Of a stretch of 64,000 bases of DNA, positions 56,538-64,000 are shown piece after piece; position 1 is the stretch's first letter; each line of letters begins with the position of its first letter. The notes under the pieces were generated by a model. That model worked only from the letters and a program-made list of their open reading frames with translations, was not told where the DNA came from and searched no databases. Source of the DNA: DATATJ01 sp963789075 (lineage in GTDB: Bacteria > Acidobacteriota > Vicinamibacteria > Vicinamibacterales > CAVVIG01); NCBI GenBank assembly GCA_963789075.1, contig CAWBJQ010000008.1, positions 62,001 through 126,000 on the forward strand. The letters are read 5' to 3'. A program made the position numbers and the translations under genes.

Positions 56538-59391
56538 ATGGCTGATAAGAAGGGTGTCGGGCACGCTTACAACGTCGACTTCCTGAACGTCGTCTTCGCG
56601 GCGGCCAGTCTGTTTCTGTTCCTGTCGGTCGTCTGGATGGTCTGGGACGACTTCGACCGCGAATGGAAGAACACGCAGCGCCGGTTCGCCCAGCTCGAGT
56701 ACCAGGTTACGCAGGCCCAGCTCCAGCAGGCCGGCCGCGGCGTGGACAAGACGAAGCTGCAGCAGCTCGAGGCGCAGGAGAAAGCGGCGCAGCAGAACGT
56801 CAAGGCGAATCAGAAGAAAGTCGACGAGCTGCAGGACAAGGTGACCGACGCCGACAATCGCCTGTTCCGCGCCACCGGCCAGTACCAGTCGATGAAGGCG
56901 ACCTACGACCAGGACCGCTACGACTTCGAGGCGTCGCGTGCGAACGGCCTGGCGAGCGCCGCCAAGAAGGGGCAGACCGCCGACGCGGAGGCGAAGCAGC
57001 TCAGCGAGCTGAACCTGGCGATGGAGAAGGCCGACGCCGACAAGACGGAGGCCCAGAAGCTGCTCGGTCAGTACACCGGACAGGTCGCCGCGGTGCAGAA
57101 GCAGATCGACGAGCTCACCGCGGAGCAGACGCGGCTGCGCAAGCGGCTCGACGTCATCGCGCCGAGCGCGCTCAAGGACTACTTCCTCAACGCGCCGCTG
57201 CTCGATTTCCTCGCGCCGACGATCAAGATTCAACAAGTGATCCTGCCCAACGTTGTCGACGACGTGAATTTCATCCACGTGCCGAAGATGGATCGCTGCC
57301 AGACGTGCCACCTCGCGATCGACAAGAAAGGCTACGAGAAGTATCCGCAGCCGTTCACGACGCATCCGGATCTCACGACGTATCTCGGCGGCAGCTCGGC
57401 CCATCCCATCGACAAGACCGGCTGCACTGTCTGCCACGAGGGGATGGGGCAGTCGGTGAGCTTCCTCGGCGCGTCGCACACCCCGAGCGACGCGAAGCAG
57501 AGAGACGCGTGGGAGAAGAAGTACGGCTGGGAGCAGCCCGAGTCGTGGGACTTCCCGATGCTGCCGACCAAGATGACGCAGGCGTCGTGCGCGAAGTGCC
57601 ACAAGCAGGAGATCTACATCCCGAAGGCCGACTCGCTGAACCTCGCCTACGCGACGTTCGAGCGCGCTGGCTGCTACGCCTGCCACAAGACCAAGGGCTT
57701 CGAGAACGTCAAGAAGCCCGGTCCGATCCTGACCAAGATCGATTCGAAGCTGTCGCCCGACTGGGTGAAGAACTGGATCCGCAACCCGCGCGCCGTGAAG
57801 CCGACGACGTGGATGCCGCGATTCTTCTACAACTCGAACAACAGCTCGCCCGCGGACGCGGTCCGCAACGAAACCGAGATCAACGCGATCGCGGCGTACC
57901 TGTTCGCCAACTCCGAGAAGCACGAGTTCGCCGTGACGAGTCCGCCGCGCGGCGACGCGAAGAACGGCGAGGAGATCGTCAAGTCGGTCGGCTGCCAGGG
58001 CTGCCACGTCGTGGGCGAGGGCTCGCGCGAGTCGGTGGGGCCGCGGCGCACGTTCGGCCAGCCGCTCGAGAACATCGGCAACAAGACCACCTACGAGTGG
58101 ATCTACAACTGGGTCCGGGATCCGAAGCACTACAGCCCGGCGACCTATATGCCGAACCTGCGCCTGACCGATCAGCAGGTCGCCGACGTGGCGACGTTCC
58201 TGACGACGCTCAAGGGCGCGGACGGGCGATGCGGCGAAGGCGACATTCGCGTCGAAGGACACCGACGATGTGCTGCTCGACTACCTGAAGAACGTGATGC
58301 CGTTCGAGGACGCCAAGGCGCAATTGGCGAAGATGACGCCCGAGCAGCGGCAAATCGATCTCGGCCAGCGCGCCATCAGCCGCTACGGCTGCTTCAGCTG
58401 CCACGACATCAAGGGCTTCGAGAAGGCGCAGCCGATCGGCACCGACCTCTCCGAAGAGGGGAGCAAGCTGGTGACGCGCCTCGATTTCGCGTTCGTCACC
58501 GACATCCCGCACACGTCGAAGATGGCGTGGTTCAACCGGAAGCTCCACGAGCCGCGCACCTTCGACAAGGGGCGCGTGCTGCAGCCGCTCGAGAAGCTGC
58601 GCATGCCGAACTTCGACTTCACCGACGCGGAAGTCGACCGGCTCGTCACCGCGATCATGAGCTTCCAGCGCGAGATTCAGCCGCCGGCGGCGATGCCGAC
58701 GCGATCCGCGAAGAGCGACTTCCTGATCGCGGGGCGCACGCTCGTGCATCGGCGCAACTGCGTCGGCTGTCACACGATTGAAGGCGACGGCGGCGACTTC
58801 GTGAAGCTCGTGGCGGATCCGTCGCTCGGGCCGCCGCTGCTGACGCCGGAAGGGGCCCGCGTGCAGCCGGACTGGCTCTACGCGTTCATTCGCGGACCGA
58901 TTCCGATCCGTCCGTGGCTGAATGTGAAGATGCCGACCTTCGGCCTCGACGATCCGAGTCTGAACGGCGTCATCCGCTACTTCGGGTCGATCTCGAACAG
59001 CATCGGACCGTTCCAGTCGCACGACGTCGTCCGCACCGCCAACGCAGACGCGTCGGGTAAGCAGCTGTTCGAGATGCTCAAGTGCCAGCAGTGCCATGTG
59101 CTCGGCACGATCCCGAAAGATCAGCCGACGGCGAATCTGGCGCCCGACCTTCGGATGGCACCCGAACGCCTGCAGGCCGACTGGATCCTGCAGTGGTTGA
59201 AGAAGCCGTCGGATATCCTGCCCGGCACGCGCATGCCGGCGTTCTGGCCCGACTTTCCGAAGTCGTTCTACCCGCAGTTGAACGGCGACGCCGAGGCGCA
59301 GGTCCGCGCGATTCGCGACTACCTGATGACGTTCAAAGGTGGCCCCAGCCCGAAGGTCAGCGGGACGAAGTCGGCGAACGAAGAGAATTAG
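56538..59391 (+). CDS. Large membrane-anchored coiled-coil octahaem cytochrome c, one extra base
   Basis: About 950 residues. Residues 1-40: one helix (FAAASLFLFLSVVWMVW). Residues 45-215: long coiled coil (QLEYQVTQAQLQQ ... EQTRLRKRLD). Then eight CxxCH motifs: CQTCH, CTVCH, CAKCH, CYACH and CQGCH in the first part, and CFSCH, CVGCH and CQQCH after one extra C near 58231 (GGG-C-GAT). Single-haem cytochrome modules with recurring WIRNPRAVKPTTWMPRF, WVRDPKHYSPATYMPNL and WLKKPSDILPGTRMPAF motifs indicate cytochrome c domains. It is the distal electron carrier of the bc complex, replacing cytochrome c1/f. The coiled coil may hold an oligomer together. Confidence 0.9.
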
Positions 59392-59394
59392 AGG

Positions 59395-59495
59395 GCAAGA
59401 AGGGCAGGTGGGCAGGAGGGCGGGAGGGGCTGGTCACGCCCGAGCCTACCCGACCGGCCCTATCCCTACGCCCACCCGCCCTATCCACCCTACCT
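59395..59495. repeat. GGGCAGG / CCTACCC palindromic intergenic element
   Basis: GGGCAAGAAGGGCAGGTGGG and relatives on one side, CCTACCCGACC ... CCACCCTACCTGCCCG on the other. Confidence 0.6.
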
Positions 59496-59501
59496 GCCCG
59501 G

Positions 59502-59515
59502 TATAATCATTACGA
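59502..59515 (+). promoter_or_regulatory. -10 box directly before the carbonic anhydrase gene
   Basis: A perfect TATAAT is followed by 8 bases and ATG, again the leaderless spacing. Confidence 0.5.
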
Positions 59516-60019
59516 ATGCTTCGTCCGCATCGCGGCCGGCTGCCGCGCGTCCACCCGACTGCCTACGTCGACGATAGCGCCCAGGTGATTGGCGACGTCG
59601 AGATCGGCGAGGAGAGCAGCGTCTGGATGTGCGTCGTCATTCGCGGCGACGTGAACCGGATCCGCATCGGCCGGCAGTCGAACGTCCAGGACGGCACGGT
59701 CGTGCACGTCATGAAGGGCACGCACGAGACGATGATCGGCGACCGCGTGACGATCGGCCACGCGGCGGTCGTCCACGGCTGCACCATCGACGACCAGTGT
59801 CTGATCGGCATGGGGGCGATTCTGCTGAACGGATCACACGTGGGAGCGCAGTCCATCGTCGCGGCCGGCACGCTGCTGACCGAGGGGATGAAGGTGCCGC
59901 CACGGTCGCTGGTGATGGGCAGCCCGGGGCGAGTGAAGCGGCTGCTGACGCACGCCGAGGTGGACGACATTCAGATGTACGCGGACCGCTACGTATCGTA
60001 CCGACTTGACTACCAATAA
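59516..60019 (+). CDS. Gamma-class carbonic anhydrase-like hexapeptide protein
   Basis: A 167-residue left-handed beta-helix protein: HPTAYVDDSAQVIGDVEIGEESSVWMCVVIRGDVNRIRIGRQSNVQDGTVVHV, IGDRVTIGHAAVVHGCTIDDQCLIGMGAILLNGSHVG, SIVAAGTLLTEGMKVPPRSLVMGSPGRVKR. The three metal-type histidines lie in VVHV, IGHAAVVHGC. YrdA/PaaY group. Whether it hydrates CO2 cannot be told from sequence. Its stop overlaps the hisS start. Confidence 0.9.
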   Translation: MLRPHRGRLPRVHPTAYVDDSAQVIGDVEIGEESSVWMCVVIRGDVNRIRIGRQSNVQDGTVVHVMKGTHETMIGDRVTIGHAAVVHGCTIDDQCLIGMGAILLNGSHVGAQSIVAAGTLLTEGMKVPPRSLVMGSPGRVKRLLTHAEVDDIQMYADRYVSYRLDYQ

Positions 60020-61381
60020 CACCCAGCCCGCGCGCGGGACGCGCGACTTCCTGCCGGCCGACGTCCGCCGCCGCAATCACGTCATCGACATCGTTCGCTC
60101 GGTGTACCGAGCGGTACGGATTCGAGCCGCTCGAGACGCCGGCGTTCGAGAACATCGAGACGCTGCTCGGGAAGTACGGCGAGGAGGGCAATCAGCTCAT
60201 CTTCAAAATCCTGAAGCGCGGCGAGCACGAGGCTAGCGGCGCGGCGGATCTCGCGCTTCGCTACGACCTGACGGTGCCGCTCGCGCGCGTGGTGGCGCAG
60301 TATCAGAACGAGCTCGCCGCGCTACTTCAAGCGCTACCAGATTCAGCCGGTGTGGCGCGCGGATCGGCCGGCGCGCGGGCGGTTCCGCGAGTTCTATCAG
60401 TGCGACGTGGACGGGGTCGGATCGACGTCGCCGATCGTCGAAGTCGATGTGCTCAGCGCCGTCACCGAAGTGCTCACGACGCTCGGCTTCGACGATTTCG
60501 TGATTCGGCTGAATCACCGCCGCTTGCTGAGCGCACTGCTCGACAGCGCCGCGATTCCGACCGCGAAGCATACGGATGCGCTGATCGCGATCGACAAGCT
60601 CGACAAGATCGGCAACGACGGCGTGATCGGCGACTTGGCCGGGCGCGGCATCGACGGCACGGCTGCCGGGCGGTTGCTGGCGGCCTTGGCTACGCGCGGT
60701 CCAGGCTCCCTGGCGGCCCTTCAGCCGCTGGTGACGGGACACGACGCCGGGTTGGCGGCGATCGGCGAGCTCGACGATATCGTGCAGCTCGCCGCGTCGA
60801 CGCCTGCGGCAGCGCATCTGCAGATCGACCCCAGTCTCGCGCGCGGCCTGTCATACTACACGGGCGCGATCATGGAGATTGCCGTCGCGGGGATTGGCAG
60901 CCTTGGCGGCGGCGGGCGGTACGACAACCTCGTCGGTATGTTCCTCGGCCGCGACGTTCCGGCCTGCGGCTTTTCGCTCGGCCTCGAGCGGATCATCGTC
61001 GTCATGACCGAGCGGAACATGTTCCCGGCGTCTGTGGCATTGGGAGCTGTCGACACCGTCGTGACGTTCCTGGACGACCAGTCGCGTGAAGAGGCGCTCC
61101 GGTTCGCGTCCGCGCTGCGCGGCCGCGGGCTCCGCGTGGACGTGTTTCCGGAAGCGAGCCGCAAGTTCGACAAGCCGCTGAAATACGCCTCTGGACGCGC
61201 CGCGCGTGTGCTGGCCATCGTCGGCGAAAACGAACGCGTTCGCGGAGAAATCAGCATCCGCAATCTGGACACAAGGGAACAGCAGACCGTTCCCCGCGCT
61301 GAGGCGCCAGACGTTGTGTTGCAGCTCCTGAAGAATCGACCGAGCACAGTAGCACCGAGCACCATGGCACCCGGCACGTAG
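60006..61381 (+). CDS. hisS: Histidyl-tRNA synthetase, two extra bases
   Basis: Class II synthetase of about 457 residues. Motif 1 region GTRDFLPADVRRRNHVIDIV and ERYGFEPLETPAFENIETLLGKYGEE; motif 2 FKRYQIQPVWRADRPARGRFREFYQCDVD; motif 3 GGGRYDNLVGMFLGRDVPACGFSLGLERII; C-terminal anticodon-binding domain VDTVVTFLDDQSREEALRFASALRGRGLRVDVF. Start TTG overlaps the carbonic anhydrase gene. Extra C residues near 60114 (TAC-C-GAG) and 60332 (GCG-C-TAC) break the frame. The last dozen residues (PSTVAPSTMAPGT) are encoded by the GCACC repeat that follows. Confidence 0.93.
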
Positions 61382-61525
61382 CACCTTGGCACTTAGCACC
61401 GTAGCACCTCGGCACCCTGGACGTAACCGCACCTTGGCACCCTGGCACCCTGGTGGCACCTTGGCACCTTGGCACCTTGGCACCTTGGCACCCTGGCACC
61501 CTGGCACCTTGGCACCCTGATACCT
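61335..61525. repeat. GCACC/TGGCACCT tandem word array between hisS and aspS
   Basis: More than twenty GCACC words, mostly CTTGGCACC or CCTGGCACC at 9-10 base spacing, starting inside the hisS 3' end and ending 25 bases before aspS. The units are far too short for CRISPR repeats. Confidence 0.9.
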
Positions 61526-61550
61526 AGTCCCGTTTCTTTTGACCTTATTC

Positions 61551-63317
61551 ATGGCTGACCAACTCGGAGATTTGACTCGGACTCATACCTGCGGCGCGCT
61601 GCGCGCCGATGATGTCGGCGCGGAAGTGGTGCTGCTCGGCTGGGTGCATCGCGTCCGCGACCTCGGCGGCGTCGCCTTCGTCGATCTGCGCGACCGCGCG
61701 GGCGTCTCACAGCTCGTGGTGCGCGAGAACGAGGCGCTGATGGCGGCCGCGAAGCGGCTCCGGTCGGAGTTCGTCGTCGGCGTCAGCGGGGTCGTGCAGC
61801 GGCGATCGGAAGAGACGATCAATGCGAAGCTCGAGACCGGCGAGGTCGAGATCCTCGTACGCGACATCCGGATCCTGAACGAAGCGAAGACGCCGCCGTT
61901 TCAGATCGCGGAAGACTCGCCCGTCTCCGAGGACGTGCGCCTGCGCTACCGGTATCTCGATCTGCGGCGTCCGCGGCTGCAGCACAACATCGGCCTGCGC
62001 CACCGGACGACGATGGCGATCAGGAAATACTTCGACGCGAACGGCTTCTGGGAGATCGAGACGCCGATCCTCACGAAGTCGACTCCGGAGGGCGCGCGCG
62101 ACTACCTCGTGCCGAGCCGCGTGCACACCGGCGAGTTCTACGCGCTGCCGCAGTCGCCGCAAATCTTCAAGCAGATCTTGATGATCGCCGGCACCGATCG
62201 ATATTTTCAGATCGTGCGCTGCTTCCGCGACGAGGACCTGCGCGCGGATCGGCAGCCGGAGTTCACGCAGGTGGACGTCGAGATGTCGTTCGCCCGCCCA
62301 GACACCATCTACGGCCTCATCGAGCCGCTGATGCAGCAGGTGTTCAGAGAGATCGGCCGCGAGATCTCCGCGCCGTTCCGGCGGATGCCGTACGCGGAGG
62401 CGCTCGCCAAATACGGCTCGGATAAGCCCGACCTGCGCGTCGGTCTCGAGATTCACGATCTCTCGGCGATCTTCTGCGAGTCTGAGTTCCGCGTGTTCAA
62501 GAAGATCATTGCCGACGGCGGGGTCGTGCGCGGAATCGTGTTGCCCCGCGGCAACAGCTACTCACGCAGCCAGCTCGATGTGCTCGTCGATCACGCCGTG
62601 AAGCAGCTCGGGTTCTCAGGGTTGATCTGGGCGCGCCCAGGCGAGCCGCCGATCTGTTCGGTGAAGGCGATCGGCGAAGCGTCGCTCCGGGCCGCGTTCG
62701 AGCGCGGCGGCGCGTCGGGCGACGATCTTCTGCTGATGGCCGCCGGCGAGGGCGAGGCCACCTCGAAACTGCTCGGGCAACTGCGGTTGTATCTCGCCAA
62801 GAAGGAGAATCTCCTCAGCCCGGAGGCGTTCGAGTTCCTCTGGGTCACGGATTTTCCGCTGCTCGAGTACCACGAAGACGATGGGCGCTGGTATTCGATG
62901 CACCACCCGTTCACCTCGCCGCACGACGATGACGTCGACCGGCTCGAGGGCGATCCGGGCGCCGTGCGCGCGAAGGCGTACGACCTCGTGCTCAACGGCA
63001 GCGAGATCGGCGGCGGCAGCATCCGGATTCACGACGCCGCGCTGCAGGCCCGGATCTTTCAGCGCCTCGGCATCAGCGACGAGGAAGCCAGGATGCGGTT
63101 CGGCTTCTTCCTCGAAGCGCTCGAGTACGGCACGCCGCCGCACGGCGGAATCGCGCTCGGGCTCGATCGCATGGTGGCGATTCTGGCCGGGGAATCGTCG
63201 ATTCGCGAAGTGATGGCGTTCCCAAAGACCGCCAATGCGGTGGATCTCATGGCTGGGTCGCCTTCGACGGTGGACTCAAAACAGTTGCGCGAGCTGCATT
63301 TGAAAATCCAGAATTGA
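61551..63317 (+). CDS. aspS: Aspartyl-tRNA synthetase
   Basis: Bacterial-type synthetase of 588 residues: OB-fold (AEVVLLGWVHRVRDLGGVAFVDLRDRAGVSQLVV), motif 1 FDANGFWEIETPILTKSTPEGARDYLVPSR, motif 2 RYFQIVRCFRDEDLRADRQPEFTQVDVEMSF, the GAD insertion (about 280-420) and motif 3 GIALGLDRMVAILAGESSIREVMAFPKTANAVDLM. The start at MADQLGDL is chosen because the longer frame begins in the repeat array. Intact. Discriminating vs non-discriminating form cannot be decided. Confidence 0.96.
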   Translation: MADQLGDLTRTHTCGALRADDVGAEVVLLGWVHRVRDLGGVAFVDLRDRAGVSQLVVRENEALMAAAKRLRSEFVVGVSGVVQRRSEETINAKLETGEVEILVRDIRILNEAKTPPFQIAEDSPVSEDVRLRYRYLDLRRPRLQHNIGLRHRTTMAIRKYFDANGFWEIETPILTKSTPEGARDYLVPSRVHTGEFYALPQSPQIFKQILMIAGTDRYFQIVRCFRDEDLRADRQPEFTQVDVEMSFARPDTIYGLIEPLMQQVFREIGREISAPFRRMPYAEALAKYGSDKPDLRVGLEIHDLSAIFCESEFRVFKKIIADGGVVRGIVLPRGNSYSRSQLDVLVDHAVKQLGFSGLIWARPGEPPICSVKAIGEASLRAAFERGGASGDDLLLMAAGEGEATSKLLGQLRLYLAKKENLLSPEAFEFLWVTDFPLLEYHEDDGRWYSMHHPFTSPHDDDVDRLEGDPGAVRAKAYDLVLNGSEIGGGSIRIHDAALQARIFQRLGISDEEARMRFGFFLEALEYGTPPHGGIALGLDRMVAILAGESSIREVMAFPKTANAVDLMAGSPSTVDSKQLRELHLKIQN

Positions 63318-63322
63318 GCCCG

Positions 63323-64000
63323 ATGAAACGCATCACCGTCCCGGAAGAAGGGATTGCCTCGCTGTTCGGATCGTACGACGAGAACCTCAAGCATCTCGAA
63401 TCGATCTTCGGTGTCCGCATCCGCACGCAGGGGCACGATCTGGTCATCGATGGCGACGCGGCGGCCGTCGAGAAGGTCGATCGGCTGGTCGGGCAACTCT
63501 CGTCGCTGATGGCCGACGGCTACAAGCTGGCGAAAGGCGACGTGAAGACCGCCGCCGATCTCGTCGCGCAGGATCCGGCGGTCGATCTCCGCGATCATTT
63601 CCTCAAGGGAAGCCTGACGGCGGCCGGCAAGCGGCGCATTGCGCCGAAGACGGTCAACCAGCGCAAGTATCTCGACGCGATCGAGCAGCACGACATCGTG
63701 TTCGGCATCGGTCCGGCCGGCACCGGCAAGACGTATCTCGCGATGGCGCAAGCCGTGTCGTTTCTCGTCGCGAAGAAGGTGAGCCGCATCATCCTCGCGC
63801 GTCCAGCGGTCGAGGCGGGCGAGAAGCTCGGCTTCCTGCCGGGCGATCTGCAGGAGAAGGTGAATCCGTACCTGCGGCCGCTCTACGACGCGCTGTACGA
63901 CATGCTCGACGCCGAGCGCGTCGCCCGCTACATCGAGCGCGGCGTCATCGAGATCGCGCCGATCGCGTTCATGCGCGGCCGGACGCTCAACGATTCGTTC
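63323..64000 (+). CDS. phoH: PhoH-family ATPase, truncated by the window end
   Basis: The first 226 residues of a PhoH-like protein: an N-terminal KH-like region (LFGSYDENLKHLESIFGVRIRTQGHDLVIDGDAAAVEKVDRL), then KTVNQRKYLDAIEQHDIVFGIGPAGTGKTYLAMAQAV with the P-loop GPAGTGKT, RPAVEAGEKLGFLPGDLQEKVNPYLRPLYDAL and IAFMRGRTLNDSF at the cut. In other bacteria phoH is often followed by a YqfF-type HD phosphohydrolase and ybeY. Role: RNA-associated ATPase, inferred from the family. Confidence 0.93.
   Translation, partial: MKRITVPEEGIASLFGSYDENLKHLESIFGVRIRTQGHDLVIDGDAAAVEKVDRLVGQLSSLMADGYKLAKGDVKTAADLVAQDPAVDLRDHFLKGSLTAAGKRRIAPKTVNQRKYLDAIEQHDIVFGIGPAGTGKTYLAMAQAVSFLVAKKVSRIILARPAVEAGEKLGFLPGDLQEKVNPYLRPLYDALYDMLDAERVARYIERGVIEIAPIAFMRGRTLNDSF

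Noticed and set aside
56301..58262. Long minus-strand frame of 653 residues opposite the cytochrome genes
   Set aside because: Antisense shadow of GC-rich codons; no conserved motif, and the plus-strand genes are unambiguous.
61335..61525. CRISPR array
   Set aside because: Repeat units are 9-10 bases with no spacers of 25-40 bases and no cas genes nearby.

Overview
The window is a GC-rich, densely packed stretch of core bacterial chromosome. It carries KDO/lipid A genes (kdsA, B, C, D and lapB), so the cell is diderm. It also carries PilMNOPQ, a Tat-type exported sulfotransferase-like protein, a respiratory bc-type complex with a large multihaem cytochrome, a single-subunit-anchor succinate dehydrogenase, and a ferredoxin-type 2-oxoacid oxidoreductase in place of 2-oxoglutarate dehydrogenase. 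This gene set and the composition suggest an Acidobacteriota-like organism, possibly of the Vicinamibacteria type; that is inference, since the window has no rRNA. I see no phage, insertion sequence, CRISPR array or defence island.

Layout. 0-2.6 kb: a rhodanese-like protein lacking its cysteine, two small hypotheticals and an exported protein of unknown function. 2.6-9.6 kb: tRNA-Ala(CGC), pfkA, thrC, then the translation block rplM-rpsI-rpsB-tsf-pyrH-frr on the minus strand behind a good sigma70-like promoter. 9.9-17.4 kb: pilMNOPQ followed by two exported lipoprotein-like genes and a TPR protein with a 120-bp internal repeat. 17.4-24.9 kb: Xaa-Pro peptidase, accB, accC, thiE, an amino-acid permease, a K+ channel/TrkA protein, folD and coaE. 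25.5-33 kb: a sulfotransferase-like protein, then minus-strand lapB-kdsC-kdsD-kdsA-pyrG-kdsB. 33-36.8 kb: a PilP/GspC-like secreted protein, a diacylglycerol kinase-like gene, serA and a small cytochrome c. 37-48.8 kb: a TCA-cycle block (icd, mdh, sdhCAB, sucCD, korAB). 48.8-52.5 kb: a four-helix-bundle protein, ndk, dcd and ilvD. 52.7-59.4 kb: a HEAT protein and the Rieske / cytochrome b / octahaem cytochrome c complex. 59.5-64 kb: gamma carbonic anhydrase, hisS, aspS and a truncated phoH.

The most unusual property of this sequence is that 28 genes, nearly all conserved or essential, are interrupted by single extra bases, about 80 in total by my hand count. Each can be placed at or beside the third codon position. 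The extra base is nearly always C or G. I found no case that requires a deletion, and the length of every affected gene modulo 3 fits the number of insertions I infer. The most likely cause is a consensus or assembly artefact, but the pattern is specific enough to deserve a check against raw reads. I annotate these genes at their restored extent and say where the frame breaks.

A second theme is intergenic. Almost every gap longer than about 50 bp holds short-word repeats or palindromes (CTTCGTG, CACAGAGG, AATCCCG, GCACC, GTAGGGGCCGG words), some of which run into gene ends. A third is that several genes start 7-8 bases after a TATAAT-like box, which suggests leaderless transcripts.
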